Positions 15,163 to 23,385 are shown, numbered from the stretch's first letter. The stretch is 24,376 nt of DNA from Oceanospirillaceae bacterium (GCA_003523085.1 DPHD01000007.1:1-24376); one strand, 5' to 3'. Translations and numbers: made by a program. Notes: a model not told the origin generated them from the sequence alone.

Positions 15163-15958
15163 CAGGCACCGGGTTTACCTTATGCAGCAATTGGCTCATT
15201 TGTTTGAGCACCTCGCTGGCATCATGGGGGTCGTTAGCCACACACTGTTCACGGTAGTTTTTTAGCACTTGCTGCAACAACAACGAGGTGCGGGTTATAT
15301 CATGGTTGGCGGCGCCGGCAGCTGCCAATTCGGCGGTTTTTATATTATTAAAATGTTGTTTTAGGGGTGCCAGAGTATGGTCAATAGCGGCCACAATGTT
15401 ATGGCTGCTCAAACACGAGTAGCGAGCGTCAGTAACCTCTACAGCTTCCATTTTTAGTGTTGATTGAACTCTATAAAGAGCCTCTTTATCCCAGTTACGG
15501 CAACAGTTGCGGGCTAATTGTAATAACTCATGTTTGCCAAATGGTTTGTTGAGTAGCAATACGGAATTGCCCATACGTTGACTCATGAGCTCACTGTTAT
15601 AGTCGCTGTAGGCGGTGACAAATACAATAAATATGCGCGGGTCCAATGCGCGAATTTTTTCGGCGGTCGCCAAACCGTCCATGCCTGGTGGCATACGCAC
15701 GTCGATAAAGGCCACTTTAAACGGCTGATTATTACTCAGTGATTGGTTTACCATATCAACAGCAACATGGCCTTGGTGTGCAGTGCTTAAATAATACTCT
15801 GGAGTCGGTGATGAGGCTTGCGCATTGTCCTCGAATAGATTGTCAATTTGCTGGGATAAGCCGTTTTGTTGGGGCGAAAAAAGAGCTTCGTAATGATCAC
15901 GAATTTCTGTTTGGTCATCGATCGCTAATATGCGATTAAACATGTTTGAGCTGGTCAT
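15152..15958 (-). CDS. Response regulator with C-terminal helical domain, first of pair
   Basis: The 268-residue protein has a receiver (residues about 8-148) with D14-D15, phospho-acceptor D86 in AFIDVRMPPGMDG, T115 and K138 in LLLNKPF. A roughly 25-residue insert after the first helix (residues 30-55, rich in Gln, Asn and Ser) lengthens the receiver. The C-terminal part (150-268) is helical and has no recognised output domain; it carries LKNYREQC, matching the partner regulator. There is no clear Shine-Dalgarno site before 15958; an alternative ATG at 15943 (MFNRILAIDD) would also give a complete receiver. It lies 56 bases downstream of the histidine kinase on the same strand, which makes it the likely direct phosphorylation target. 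Confidence 0.86.
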   Translation of the reverse strand: MTSSNMFNRILAIDDQTEIRDHYEALFSPQQNGLSQQIDNLFEDNAQASSPTPEYYLSTAHQGHVAVDMVNQSLSNNQPFKVAFIDVRMPPGMDGLATAEKIRALDPRIFIVFVTAYSDYNSELMSQRMGNSVLLLNKPFGKHELLQLARNCCRNWDKEALYRVQSTLKMEAVEVTDARYSCLSSHNIVAAIDHTLAPLKQHFNNIKTAELAAAGAANHDITRTSLLLQQVLKNYREQCVANDPHDASEVLKQMSQLLHKVNPVPDDA

Positions 15959-16014
15959 GTATTAGATAGTAGTCTTTATTTAGTATTGAAACTAGTGAGT
16001 TGTTTACATAAGGC

Positions 16015-18021
16015 TTAATTATCATGGGCTAATAGTGGTAGCCATAATCTCACGCAGGTACCGCAATTAAGACCTGCGCTGGACACGGTGATGGAACCGT
16101 CCAGGCCATTGGCAAAGTTAGCGCAGGAGTGTAAGCCAATGCCGGAGCCTTTGTCTTTAGTGGAATACCCCATATGGAACACTTGGGGTATTAAGTTAGC
16201 GGCTAACCCAATACCGTTGTCTTCAATGGTAAACACGATGCCGGTCACTGATTCGTGGGACCCACGCTGAATACCAAGTTTGATCTGGCCCGGGTGTGAG
16301 TGCATTTGATGGATGGCTTCTATGGCATTTTTGATGATGTTGGCCAAGCATTGAAATAGCTGGTTTCTGGGCAAGGCGACCTCACGCAGACCGTCTTCCA
16401 CGGCAAGCTGGTAATTAATGTCACTCGGTGCTGATTCGCTACTAAATAAATCCACTAAGTCTTGGGCCAAATTGGTTGGCGAGAATACACTCACTTGTTG
16501 ATTGGTGTCGCTGCGCAGTTGTTGCTGATGCACTATTTCACTAATGTGGCTAATGCCTATGGAGGCTTTTTCTAGTGGTAGGTGCAGTTGTTGTTGGCTC
16601 GTTTGCTTAAGTAGACTGGCTATTTTATTGAGCTTTTCGTCGGACACATTGCCTGAGCTCATGCTGGCACTCATATTGGCGATGCCAAGACCTATTTTGT
16701 CCACTAGAGTGGCACCCTCGCGGCAGTTTTCTAAGTGCCCTAATGTGCCCGTTAATACATTGCCTATGTTGTGCATCACTTCCACCGACAGTTCGGTAAT
16801 GCCTTGTTGAAATGCCAATTGCTCTTGTTGGTGGCGTTGTTGCTCTTGCAGGCTAATGTCACGCATTAGCACAAGCTTTTGTTGGTTATGGCTAGTGGTC
16901 ACCGCCAAAGGTATTGGATAACAAGTGGCCTCGATGATGGTGTTAGCGTGGTTTAGTCTTGAGTGCAAATATAACTGGCAAGAGGTTTCTTGTGGTTGAT
17001 CTAATAAATGCGCAAGCCGCGCTTGGCTGGGCTCATCAAATGGCTCGCTCAGGGCGCTACCTTGGTAGTGTTCGGGTAGTTGTAACAAATGGCTGGCGGC
17101 AGGGTTACACACAGTAATATGCGCCTGTGGGTCAAGTAAAAACAAGGCCTCGCCCATATTGTTGGTGATGCTACTTAGTTGTTGGTTCAGGGCACTTAAG
17201 TCTTTGGTTCGGGCCTCTACTTGTTGTTCTAAACTTGCCAGTAGGTCGGTTAAGTCTGCTTTGAGTACTGCTTCTGACTCCATGCTGCGTTGTAAGTGGT
17301 TAACGCCTTGGTGCAGGGCGAGTAATTCCTTTGATTTAGGCGTGGTGGTGAACCCATGGTTTAGGTCTGGAGGCAACAGGCCTTGGACTTGCTTGAGTTT
17401 AAGGTCGATGCTACGAATAGGTCGAACAACAAGGCGGCGCACCAATATAAACAGTAACAACATCAATGCTAGTCCTGCGACAGCGATACTCGAATTGATG
17501 ATGATGATTTGCCGGTTTAGTTCACCCATGGGCGCGGAGATGTCCCATCGCAGAGCCACTTGACCAAAATGTTCGCCACTAAAATAAACATCGTGCCGGC
17601 TAGTGTTAATGAGGGCGCTTGTTACTTTGTCTTGAGCGGCTGTGGTGGTTTCGCAAGCTGCCACATTAGAGCCCCAAGAAATTAAAGGTTGGTTGGCGTA
17701 GTCACATACCTGCGCGCCTAATAAGTTGGGGTAGAGCTGCGCTAACGCCTCGATAGAGGTGTTAAGCACGGGAGTGTCTTCACTAATGAGGGCGTCAATA
17801 AGGCTGGACGAAAATAACGCCGTGCGCTTGTCTATATTTTGGTTAAGTTGTTTTTGTTGCACATCTAGCAAGCCGTTGGACAGGGCCAAACTCCCCAGCA
17901 ACAATAGGCTGCTGCTTGCTAAAAACATGGCCCAAAAGGTTTGGGTGCCAATCGACCAGCTAGCCCAGAGCATCCGCAGTTGGCCGAGGCTTGAAACTAT
18001 TTTTAAGGGCTCACTCGGCAA
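16015..18021 (-). CDS. Membrane histidine kinase with PAS domain
   Basis: The start chosen is TTG at 18021, which has GAGG six bases upstream and overlaps the PhnD-like gene by 11 bases; ATG at 17973 is the alternative and lacks a ribosome site. The 668-residue protein has transmembrane helices at about 29-50 and 172-194, which enclose a periplasmic domain of 120 residues with two cysteines (C106, C123). A HAMP linker (VVRPIRSIDLKLKQ), a coiled coil and a PAS domain (NNMGEALFLLDPQAHI) follow. The phospho-acceptor is H417 in EVMHNIGNVLTG. ATPase boxes are NIIKNAIEAI, EDNGIGL and GSGIGLHSCANF. The periplasmic part is small and is not itself PhnD-like, so the upstream binding protein may supply ligand recognition. 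Partner regulators follow on the same strand. Confidence 0.9.
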   Translation of the reverse strand: MPSEPLKIVSSLGQLRMLWASWSIGTQTFWAMFLASSSLLLLGSLALSNGLLDVQQKQLNQNIDKRTALFSSSLIDALISEDTPVLNTSIEALAQLYPNLLGAQVCDYANQPLISWGSNVAACETTTAAQDKVTSALINTSRHDVYFSGEHFGQVALRWDISAPMGELNRQIIIINSSIAVAGLALMLLLFILVRRLVVRPIRSIDLKLKQVQGLLPPDLNHGFTTTPKSKELLALHQGVNHLQRSMESEAVLKADLTDLLASLEQQVEARTKDLSALNQQLSSITNNMGEALFLLDPQAHITVCNPAASHLLQLPEHYQGSALSEPFDEPSQARLAHLLDQPQETSCQLYLHSRLNHANTIIEATCYPIPLAVTTSHNQQKLVLMRDISLQEQQRHQQEQLAFQQGITELSVEVMHNIGNVLTGTLGHLENCREGATLVDKIGLGIANMSASMSSGNVSDEKLNKIASLLKQTSQQQLHLPLEKASIGISHISEIVHQQQLRSDTNQQVSVFSPTNLAQDLVDLFSSESAPSDINYQLAVEDGLREVALPRNQLFQCLANIIKNAIEAIHQMHSHPGQIKLGIQRGSHESVTGIVFTIEDNGIGLAANLIPQVFHMGYSTKDKGSGIGLHSCANFANGLDGSITVSSAGLNCGTCVRLWLPLLAHDN

Positions 18022-18865
18022 AGAATGCCTCACTACTCTTGATGGCGTCACGCACACGGTTGTAGGCACTGTCGTCGGCTGGGAAGAAGCCGTCTTTGCC
18101 TAATATTTTAAGGGCTTGGGCATCATCAAACTGCATTAATACACCTATGAGAGCCTCACTAATAGGCGCCGGAAGCTGTTCTCGAGCGGCCCAAGCTTTA
18201 GTGGCCAGGCTAAATTTCTTCAAAATACGCACGGGTTGATCAGCGGCAATGAGTTTTTTATAGGTGCTGGATTTAAGGGCGCCCGCGGTAAAGGTGCCTG
18301 CGGCTACAGCGGCGCCCACTTTATCGTGGCGGCCTAAGTATTGGTGGTGGGTGAGGTCGTTGGCATTGACGCCCGCTTCACTGAGTAATAACTGGGCAAA
18401 ATATCGGCCGATGGTGGATTCTGCGCTGCCAAAAGCAAACGACTGCCCTACGAGTTGGCTGAGCTGCGTATAGCTGGAGTCTGCATGGGCAATGATATAA
18501 CCACTGCGGGTATTCTTGCCGGACTTATTTTCCATCGCCAACAAGCGTATTTGTGGATTTTTTTGTTTGCTGAGCACATAAGACGCTGGGCCAAAGCGGG
18601 CAAAATCCACTTCGCCTTTAGCTAATCTAGAAATAGCCAGATCGTAAGTGGGGGAAATTCGAGTATGAATAATCACTGGTTCACCCAAAGTCGCTGTTAA
18701 ATCTTGCTCTAGCTGGGTTAGTACGGGGCGAAACTGGGCCACAACTTGGGTCGGTTTGTCGGCCGCGTATAAACCAAAGGTGAGATTGATGTCGGCGTGA
18801 CTGGTCACAGACAATCCGCAAAGTAGGGCAATTTTAAGGCAATTCCAAGGCTGATAGCGACGCAT
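18011..18865 (-). CDS. PhnD-type periplasmic substrate-binding protein (sensor-associated)
   Basis: This 284-residue secreted protein has a Sec signal cleaved near SHADI; C16 is not in a good lipobox. It belongs to the phosphate/phosphite/phosphonate binding family, shown by LTFGLYAADKPTQVV, ISRLAKGEVDFARFGPASYV (residues near 80-100), GQSFAFGSAESTIGR and the GAALK-type stretch TAGALKSSTYKKL. GGAG stands seven bases before the ATG. No permease or ATPase gene is beside it. Instead the kinase gene overlaps its 3' end, so it most likely presents a ligand to the kinase. PhnD-like domains occur as the sensor part of tetrathionate kinases of the TtrS type, which together with the neighbouring sox genes suggests a sulfur oxyanion ligand (inference). 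Confidence 0.87.
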   Translation of the reverse strand: MRRYQPWNCLKIALLCGLSVTSHADINLTFGLYAADKPTQVVAQFRPVLTQLEQDLTATLGEPVIIHTRISPTYDLAISRLAKGEVDFARFGPASYVLSKQKNPQIRLLAMENKSGKNTRSGYIIAHADSSYTQLSQLVGQSFAFGSAESTIGRYFAQLLLSEAGVNANDLTHHQYLGRHDKVGAAVAAGTFTAGALKSSTYKKLIAADQPVRILKKFSLATKAWAAREQLPAPISEALIGVLMQFDDAQALKILGKDGFFPADDSAYNRVRDAIKSSEAFFAE

Positions 18866-19001
18866 CGGTAGGCTCCTTTTATTTTAGTTTTTATTGTTAT
18901 CAGCCTTGAGTGTAATGCCTTAGGTTGCAAAGGGCAAAATTGGTACTGTGCGGTGTCTTGGGGTGCGATTTTTATAAGGGTGTGATAATGTGGTTGCAAA
19001 T

Positions 19002-19031
19002 ATTGGTAAAAAAATATTACCAATTTATAAA
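19002..19031 (+). promoter_or_regulatory. glcD promoter with overlapping inverted repeat
   Basis: TTGGTA (19003-19008) and TATAAA (19026-19031) are separated by exactly 17 bases, a strong sigma70 arrangement. The perfect inverted repeat ATTGGTAA/TTACCAAT (19002-19009 and 19017-19024, spacer 7) covers the -35 element and the spacer, as a repressor operator would. TTGGT/ACCAA half-sites recall FadR-type GntR operators such as those of PdhR, LldR and GlcC, but the half-sites here lie eight bases farther apart than in those. Transcription would begin near 19038. That supports the glcD start at 19053 and rules out an in-frame ATG at 18990. Confidence 0.6.
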
Positions 19032-19052
19032 ACGTCGATTGGAACGCTGTAT

Positions 19053-20489
19053 ATGGCCGCTTTATCTGATTCAAATCACCGTCTTTTTATGGCTGCGTTA
19101 GCCATGTGTTTACCGCCATCCAGCATTATTGTGAGCCAAGAAAGCCAGCGCCCTTTTGAGTGTGATGGTTTGGCCGTTTATCAGCAGTTGCCTATGGTCA
19201 CAGTGTTGCCCGAAACCTTGGCTCAAGTGCAAGACGTATTACGGCTGTGCAGCGAACACGAGGTGCCTTTGGTACCACGTGGCGCAGGCACCAGTTTATG
19301 TGCAGGGGCTATGCCCCATGCCCACGGCGTGTTGTTGGTGATGACTAAGTTTGACCAAATACTACACATTGACCAAGACACCGCTTCGGCTAGGGTGCAG
19401 CCGGGTGTGCGTAATCTGGCATTAAGCGAAGCCGCGGCACCGCTGGGCCTTTATTATGCCCCCGACCCTTCGTCACAAATTGCCTGCACTATAGGTGGTA
19501 ATGTAGCGGAAAATTCTGGTGGCGTGCATTGCCTCAAATATGGCCTTACGGTCAACAATTTACTGCAAGTGACGATGGTGACCGTGGCTGGTGAATTGGT
19601 CACCTTGGGTGGCAATGGCCTCGATGAGCCGAGTATGGATTTGCTCTCTTTAGTAGCCGGTTCCGAAGGTTTGTTGGGTGTGGTGGTGGAAGTAAAGGTG
19701 AAGTTATTGCCCCGCGCACCTCGGGTACAAGTGCTTATGGCGGCGTTTGATAATGTGATATCAGCAGGCGACGCGGTCGCTGCACTAATTGGCCAAGGCA
19801 TTATCCCAGCCGGTTTGGAAATGATGGATAATTTAGCCATTAAAGCCGCAGAAGACTTTGTTAAGGTGGGTTACCCCACGGACGCTCAAGCCCTGCTTAT
19901 TTGCGAGCTTGACGGTACCGATGCCGAAGTAGAAGAACAGTTGGCGGCGGTGAGTTCGTGTTTTAGTGACCATGGCTCGTACCAAATCAGAGTTGCCAAA
20001 GACGCCCAAGAGGCAGCGGCGTTATGGCAAGGCCGTAAGTCAGCTTTCCCCGCCGTGGGCAGTATCTCTCCCGATTACTACTGTATGGATGGCACTATCC
20101 CCCGCGGCCAAGTGGCCCACGTGTTAACGCGAATTAGTGAACTATCACAACACTATGGGTTGGCGGTGGCTAACGTATTTCATGCCGGTGATGGCAATCT
20201 CCATCCGTTAATCTTATTTGATGCGAGTATAGAGGGGCAACTAGATCAAGCCGAAGCCCTGGGCGGCGACATTTTAACCCTATGTGTGGATGTGGGTGGC
20301 ACCATCACCGGTGAACATGGTGTTGGCTTAGAAAAGATGCCGCAAATGCCCTACCAGTTTGGCGATGCAGAACTGGCCCAGTTTAGGCGCTTAAAAGCTG
20401 CTTTTGATCCCTGTGACTTATTGAATCCAGGTAAAGGTATTCCAACCCTTAAATATTGCCAAGAATACCGGAGCTTGCAACATGTTTGA
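19053..20489 (+). CDS. glcD: Glycolate oxidase FAD subunit GlcD
   Basis: The 478-residue FAD-linked subunit oxidises glycolate to glyoxylate in the membrane-associated GlcDEF complex. The FAD-binding fold shows VPRGAGTSLCAGA near residue 74, YYAPDPSSQIACTIGGNVAE near 135-150 and SEGLLGVVVEVKVKLLPR. The C-terminal part has PDYYCMDGTIPR, VFHAGDGNLHPLILFDA near 376, GEHGVGLEK and FDPCDLLNPGKGIPTL. The sequence follows E. coli GlcD closely throughout. The start at 19053 is set by the promoter just upstream and a GGAA site; the upstream in-frame ATG at 18990 lies before the promoter. The last codons overlap glcE by eight bases. Confidence 0.95.
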   Translation: MAALSDSNHRLFMAALAMCLPPSSIIVSQESQRPFECDGLAVYQQLPMVTVLPETLAQVQDVLRLCSEHEVPLVPRGAGTSLCAGAMPHAHGVLLVMTKFDQILHIDQDTASARVQPGVRNLALSEAAAPLGLYYAPDPSSQIACTIGGNVAENSGGVHCLKYGLTVNNLLQVTMVTVAGELVTLGGNGLDEPSMDLLSLVAGSEGLLGVVVEVKVKLLPRAPRVQVLMAAFDNVISAGDAVAALIGQGIIPAGLEMMDNLAIKAAEDFVKVGYPTDAQALLICELDGTDAEVEEQLAAVSSCFSDHGSYQIRVAKDAQEAAALWQGRKSAFPAVGSISPDYYCMDGTIPRGQVAHVLTRISELSQHYGLAVANVFHAGDGNLHPLILFDASIEGQLDQAEALGGDILTLCVDVGGTITGEHGVGLEKMPQMPYQFGDAELAQFRRLKAAFDPCDLLNPGKGIPTLKYCQEYRSLQHV

Positions 20490-21540
20490 TTTAACCGCTC
20501 AGCTAGTGGAGCAAGTACAACAGGCCCGTACCGAGCAAACACCTTTACACATAATCGGCGGCAACACTAAGTCTCATCTAGGTCGAGCGACACAGGCGCA
20601 GCCGATTAACGTAGCGGGCCATAGCGGCATTATCAGTTATGACCCCACCGAGTTGGTGATTCGAGCGCGCGCCGGTACCACTATCAAACAATTACAGCTA
20701 GCGCTGGCAGAACAACAACAGAGGCTACCGTTTGAGCCGCCACAGCATCTGGGTTTGGCGACTGTTGGTGGTACTGTGGCAGCAAACCAAAGTGGCCCAT
20801 CAAGGCCGTGGTTTGGCGCGGTAAAAGATAGCTTGTTAGGGCTAGGTTTGATCAACGGCTACGGTGAAAGCATGTCGTTTGGTGGCCAAGTAATGAAAAA
20901 TGTGGCGGGTTTTGACATCACGCGCTTACAAGCCGGCGCCATGGGAAGTTTGGGTGTTATTACCGAGGTGTCGATTAAGGTATTGCCGCAATTTAACGCT
21001 AGCAAAACCTTGGTATGTGAGCTAGATGCCCAAACAGCCTTAAAACAAATGCAGGTTTGGGGCAATTTAAGTGTGCCCTTGAGTGGCATGTGTTATTGGC
21101 AAAACAAACTGTATGTGCGGCTGCAAGGGTCCGTCGCCGGGGTAGAGGAAACCGCCACGGTATTTAGTAAGGCCTTACCGCTGGTGGTTTTAGACGCCGA
21201 ATTAGCCCTAGCATTTTGGCACAAGGTAACTGAGCGTGAGTTGTTAGTAGCTCAACAACAACAAATTATGTGGCGTTGGTCGGGTCCGTCAAACGCGCCC
21301 AGTAATGCGCTAGATAACACCGAGTTTATTAACTGGGCGGGGTCAGAACGTTGGGCCCTGACCAGCGTTAGTGAAACTACTGTGGCTAACCCCCAGGTAA
21401 CACAGTACCGTGGGGGCGACCGTAGTCTTGACGTTAACCCCATTATCAATGCCCACGACCAAGCCTTACAACAGCGTATAAAACACGCTTTTGACCCCGA
21501 TGGTTTGTTTAACGTTGGCCGTCTTTATTCTTGGCTTTAA
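20482..21540 (+). CDS. glcE: Glycolate oxidase FAD-binding subunit GlcE
   Basis: This 352-residue protein is the shorter FAD-binding subunit of glycolate oxidase. Motifs are LHIIGGNTKSHLGR at the N-terminus, ELVIRARAGTTIKQLQ, GGTVAANQSGPSRPW near residue 96, GGQVMKNVAGFDITRL, and the terminal HAFDPDGLFNVGRLY that all GlcE proteins share. GGAG precedes the ATG, which lies within the last codons of glcD; glcF starts 21 bases after its stop. The length equals the family norm. It lacks the cap-domain length of GlcD and acts only in the complex. Confidence 0.94.
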   Translation: MFDLTAQLVEQVQQARTEQTPLHIIGGNTKSHLGRATQAQPINVAGHSGIISYDPTELVIRARAGTTIKQLQLALAEQQQRLPFEPPQHLGLATVGGTVAANQSGPSRPWFGAVKDSLLGLGLINGYGESMSFGGQVMKNVAGFDITRLQAGAMGSLGVITEVSIKVLPQFNASKTLVCELDAQTALKQMQVWGNLSVPLSGMCYWQNKLYVRLQGSVAGVEETATVFSKALPLVVLDAELALAFWHKVTERELLVAQQQQIMWRWSGPSNAPSNALDNTEFINWAGSERWALTSVSETTVANPQVTQYRGGDRSLDVNPIINAHDQALQQRIKHAFDPDGLFNVGRLYSWL

Positions 21541-21560
21541 CACAGGGCAGTCACTAAACT

Positions 21561-22775
21561 ATGAAAACTATTATAGCCAAAGAGTTTGCACAGCAGCCTC
21601 AATTTGCACCGGTAAAAGACATTCTTCAAGCCTGCGTACATTGCGGTTTTTGTACCGCCACTTGCCCTACTTACTTAATGTTGGGCGATGAGCGCGACAG
21701 CCCCCGAGGCCGTATTTACATGATGAAGGCCATGTTCGAGGGCGAAGCGGTGACCCATGAAACGCGGGATCATTTAGACCGTTGCTTAACCTGCCGCAGT
21801 TGCGAGACCACCTGCCCATCGGGTGTTGAATATGGTCATTTGGTAGACCTAGGCCGTGTTGTGGTAGAGCAAAAAGCCCCCCGTTCAATAGCCCAGCGCT
21901 TGGTGCGTTGGTCGTTGCGTCAGGTATTGCCCTACCGCGCCCGTTTTGGACCCCTGTTAAAGCTGGGGCAAACATTCAGGCCACTATTACCTGCCGTGCT
22001 AAAACAGCACCTGCCTAAACCCGTAAAACGGCTCACCCAGCCCCAGACTAGTCACCAGCGCGTGATGCTTAGCCTGCCGGGCTGTGCTCAGGCCAGCGCC
22101 GCACCTAATACCGACATTGCCGCGGCACAAGTGCTCAGCAAACTCAGCATACAGCTTAAGGTGTTACACCAATCAGGTTGTTGCGGCGCGGTAGATCATC
22201 ACCTTAATGCCCACGAGGCAGCCTTAGTTAAGGCCCGCCACAACATTGACTTGGTGTGGCCCGAATTACAGGCCGGTGCCGAAGCCATCGTAGTAACTGC
22301 ATCCGGTTGTGGTGCAACCTTGCAAGACTATGGCCATATGTTACGTGACGACCCAGACTATGCCGCTAAGGCCAAGCAAGTGTCGGCGGCGGCCCAAGAC
22401 ATTGTAGAGATTTTGGGGAAAGAAGATCTAACTGCATTAAAGGTCTCAAGCAACACAGGTAAAGTTGCCGTTCATTGCCCATGCACACAACAGCACGCCA
22501 TGCAGTTGCCGGGGCAGGTTAAGCAACTTTTACAGCGCTTGGGAGTCGACACAGCAGCCACTAAAAATGATCATTTGTGTTGCGGATCTGCCGGCACTTA
22601 TGCCTTGCTACAACCACAGCTCAGTCATCAATTACGCACTAATAAACTACAAGATTTAAGCCTAGAGCAGCCCGATCAAATCGTGACCGCTAACATTGGT
22701 TGTCAGCTGCACTTAGGTGGCGGCGCCTCGGTACCGGTAAAACATTGGTTGGAATTATTAGTGGATGAATCATAA
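21561..22775 (+). CDS. glcF: Glycolate oxidase iron-sulfur subunit GlcF
   Basis: The 404-residue subunit passes electrons from GlcD/GlcE to the quinone pool. Two 4Fe-4S motifs are seen: C25, C28, C31 and C35, and C75, C78, C81 and C85, each ending in CP. Two cysteine-rich CCG-type domains follow (SGCCGAVDHH and LCCGSAGTY), as in heterodisulfide-reductase-like subunits. DERDSPRGRIYMMK between the clusters is a family marker. The ribosome site is weak (AGGGC, 12 bases upstream). No glcG, malate synthase or glcC regulator gene lies in the window. Glyoxylate must therefore be used by enzymes encoded elsewhere, possibly through the PLP enzyme at the right edge only if that proves to be a hydroxyaspartate dehydratase. 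Confidence 0.95.
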   Translation: MKTIIAKEFAQQPQFAPVKDILQACVHCGFCTATCPTYLMLGDERDSPRGRIYMMKAMFEGEAVTHETRDHLDRCLTCRSCETTCPSGVEYGHLVDLGRVVVEQKAPRSIAQRLVRWSLRQVLPYRARFGPLLKLGQTFRPLLPAVLKQHLPKPVKRLTQPQTSHQRVMLSLPGCAQASAAPNTDIAAAQVLSKLSIQLKVLHQSGCCGAVDHHLNAHEAALVKARHNIDLVWPELQAGAEAIVVTASGCGATLQDYGHMLRDDPDYAAKAKQVSAAAQDIVEILGKEDLTALKVSSNTGKVAVHCPCTQQHAMQLPGQVKQLLQRLGVDTAATKNDHLCCGSAGTYALLQPQLSHQLRTNKLQDLSLEQPDQIVTANIGCQLHLGGGASVPVKHWLELLVDES

Positions 22776-22866
22776 TCTTTACTTAGTTTGACACAACAAA
22801 GGGGAATTAAAGTCCATTATGTTAGTCTAGAATAAGCAATGAACTAGATCCGCAAAGGAAAATCCC

Positions 22867-23385
22867 ATGAAAAAAGTAATGTTGGTGGCTGCAGGACTAT
22901 TGTTGGCAAGTGGCGCACAGGCGCAAACCATGCTGGTTAAGGTGTTACAAGAATCCGATGAAATAATTTCTCAGGTATACAAAGAAGTACCCGTTAAGTC
23001 CTGCCGTGTTGAACAAATACCCATCTACGGTACCCAACAAGGCGGCGAGCAAGCCTCCACAGCAGATGTGATAGCCAGTGCTATATTTGGCGGCCTGTTA
23101 GGCAACCAAGTGGGTGGTGGTAGTGGCAAAGACGCCGCCACCATATTAGGCGCAATTGCAGGTGCCGATATGGCCAATAAAAAGGGCAAAAACAAACAAG
23201 TTGTAGTGGGGCACAAGCAACAAGAAGTGTGCGACGTTGTTATGCAGCAGCGCACAGTGAACCAAGTGACCGGTTACAAAACCTACATCGAATTTGGTGG
23301 CAATATTTGGCAGATGAACACCACTATTCCCTATACTACGGGAGAGTTTTTAAGCGTTAATGTAGATATTACGCCCGCCGAATAA
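22867..23385 (+). CDS. Glycine-zipper (Rick_17kDa-type) envelope protein
   Basis: This 172-residue protein starts with a Sec signal (cleavage near AQAQT). The centre (about 70-105) is the Gly-rich two-helix segment ASAIFGGLLGNQVGGGSGKD...GAIAGADMANKKGK, the glycine zipper 2TM domain of outer-membrane-associated proteins. It is flanked by VPVKSCRVEQIP and KQQEVCDVVMQQRTVNQV, a pair of cysteines (near 40 and 119) that may form a disulfide. There is no lipobox. AAGGA precedes the ATG. Members of this family sit at the cell envelope with poorly known function. It is probably a separate transcription unit from glcDEF. Its stop abuts the convergent PLP gene with no base between. Confidence 0.8.
   Translation: MKKVMLVAAGLLLASGAQAQTMLVKVLQESDEIISQVYKEVPVKSCRVEQIPIYGTQQGGEQASTADVIASAIFGGLLGNQVGGGSGKDAATILGAIAGADMANKKGKNKQVVVGHKQQEVCDVVMQQRTVNQVTGYKTYIEFGGNIWQMNTTIPYTTGEFLSVNVDITPAE

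Noticed and set aside
18981..18998. Sigma54 -24/-12 element before glcD (TTGCA at 18994-18998)
   Set aside because: The -24 half (TGATAA) does not match TGGCAC; the sigma70 pair just downstream is much better.
18990..19052. Longer GlcD N-terminus starting at the ATG at 18990
   Set aside because: The extension is not in the GlcD family and would start upstream of a well-formed promoter (19003-19031); the ATG at 19053 gives the normal N-terminus.
22788..22833. TTGACA at 22788-22793 as promoter of the glycine-zipper gene
   Set aside because: The -35 element is perfect but no acceptable -10 lies 16-18 bases away; the nearest (CATTAT) is 21 bases off.
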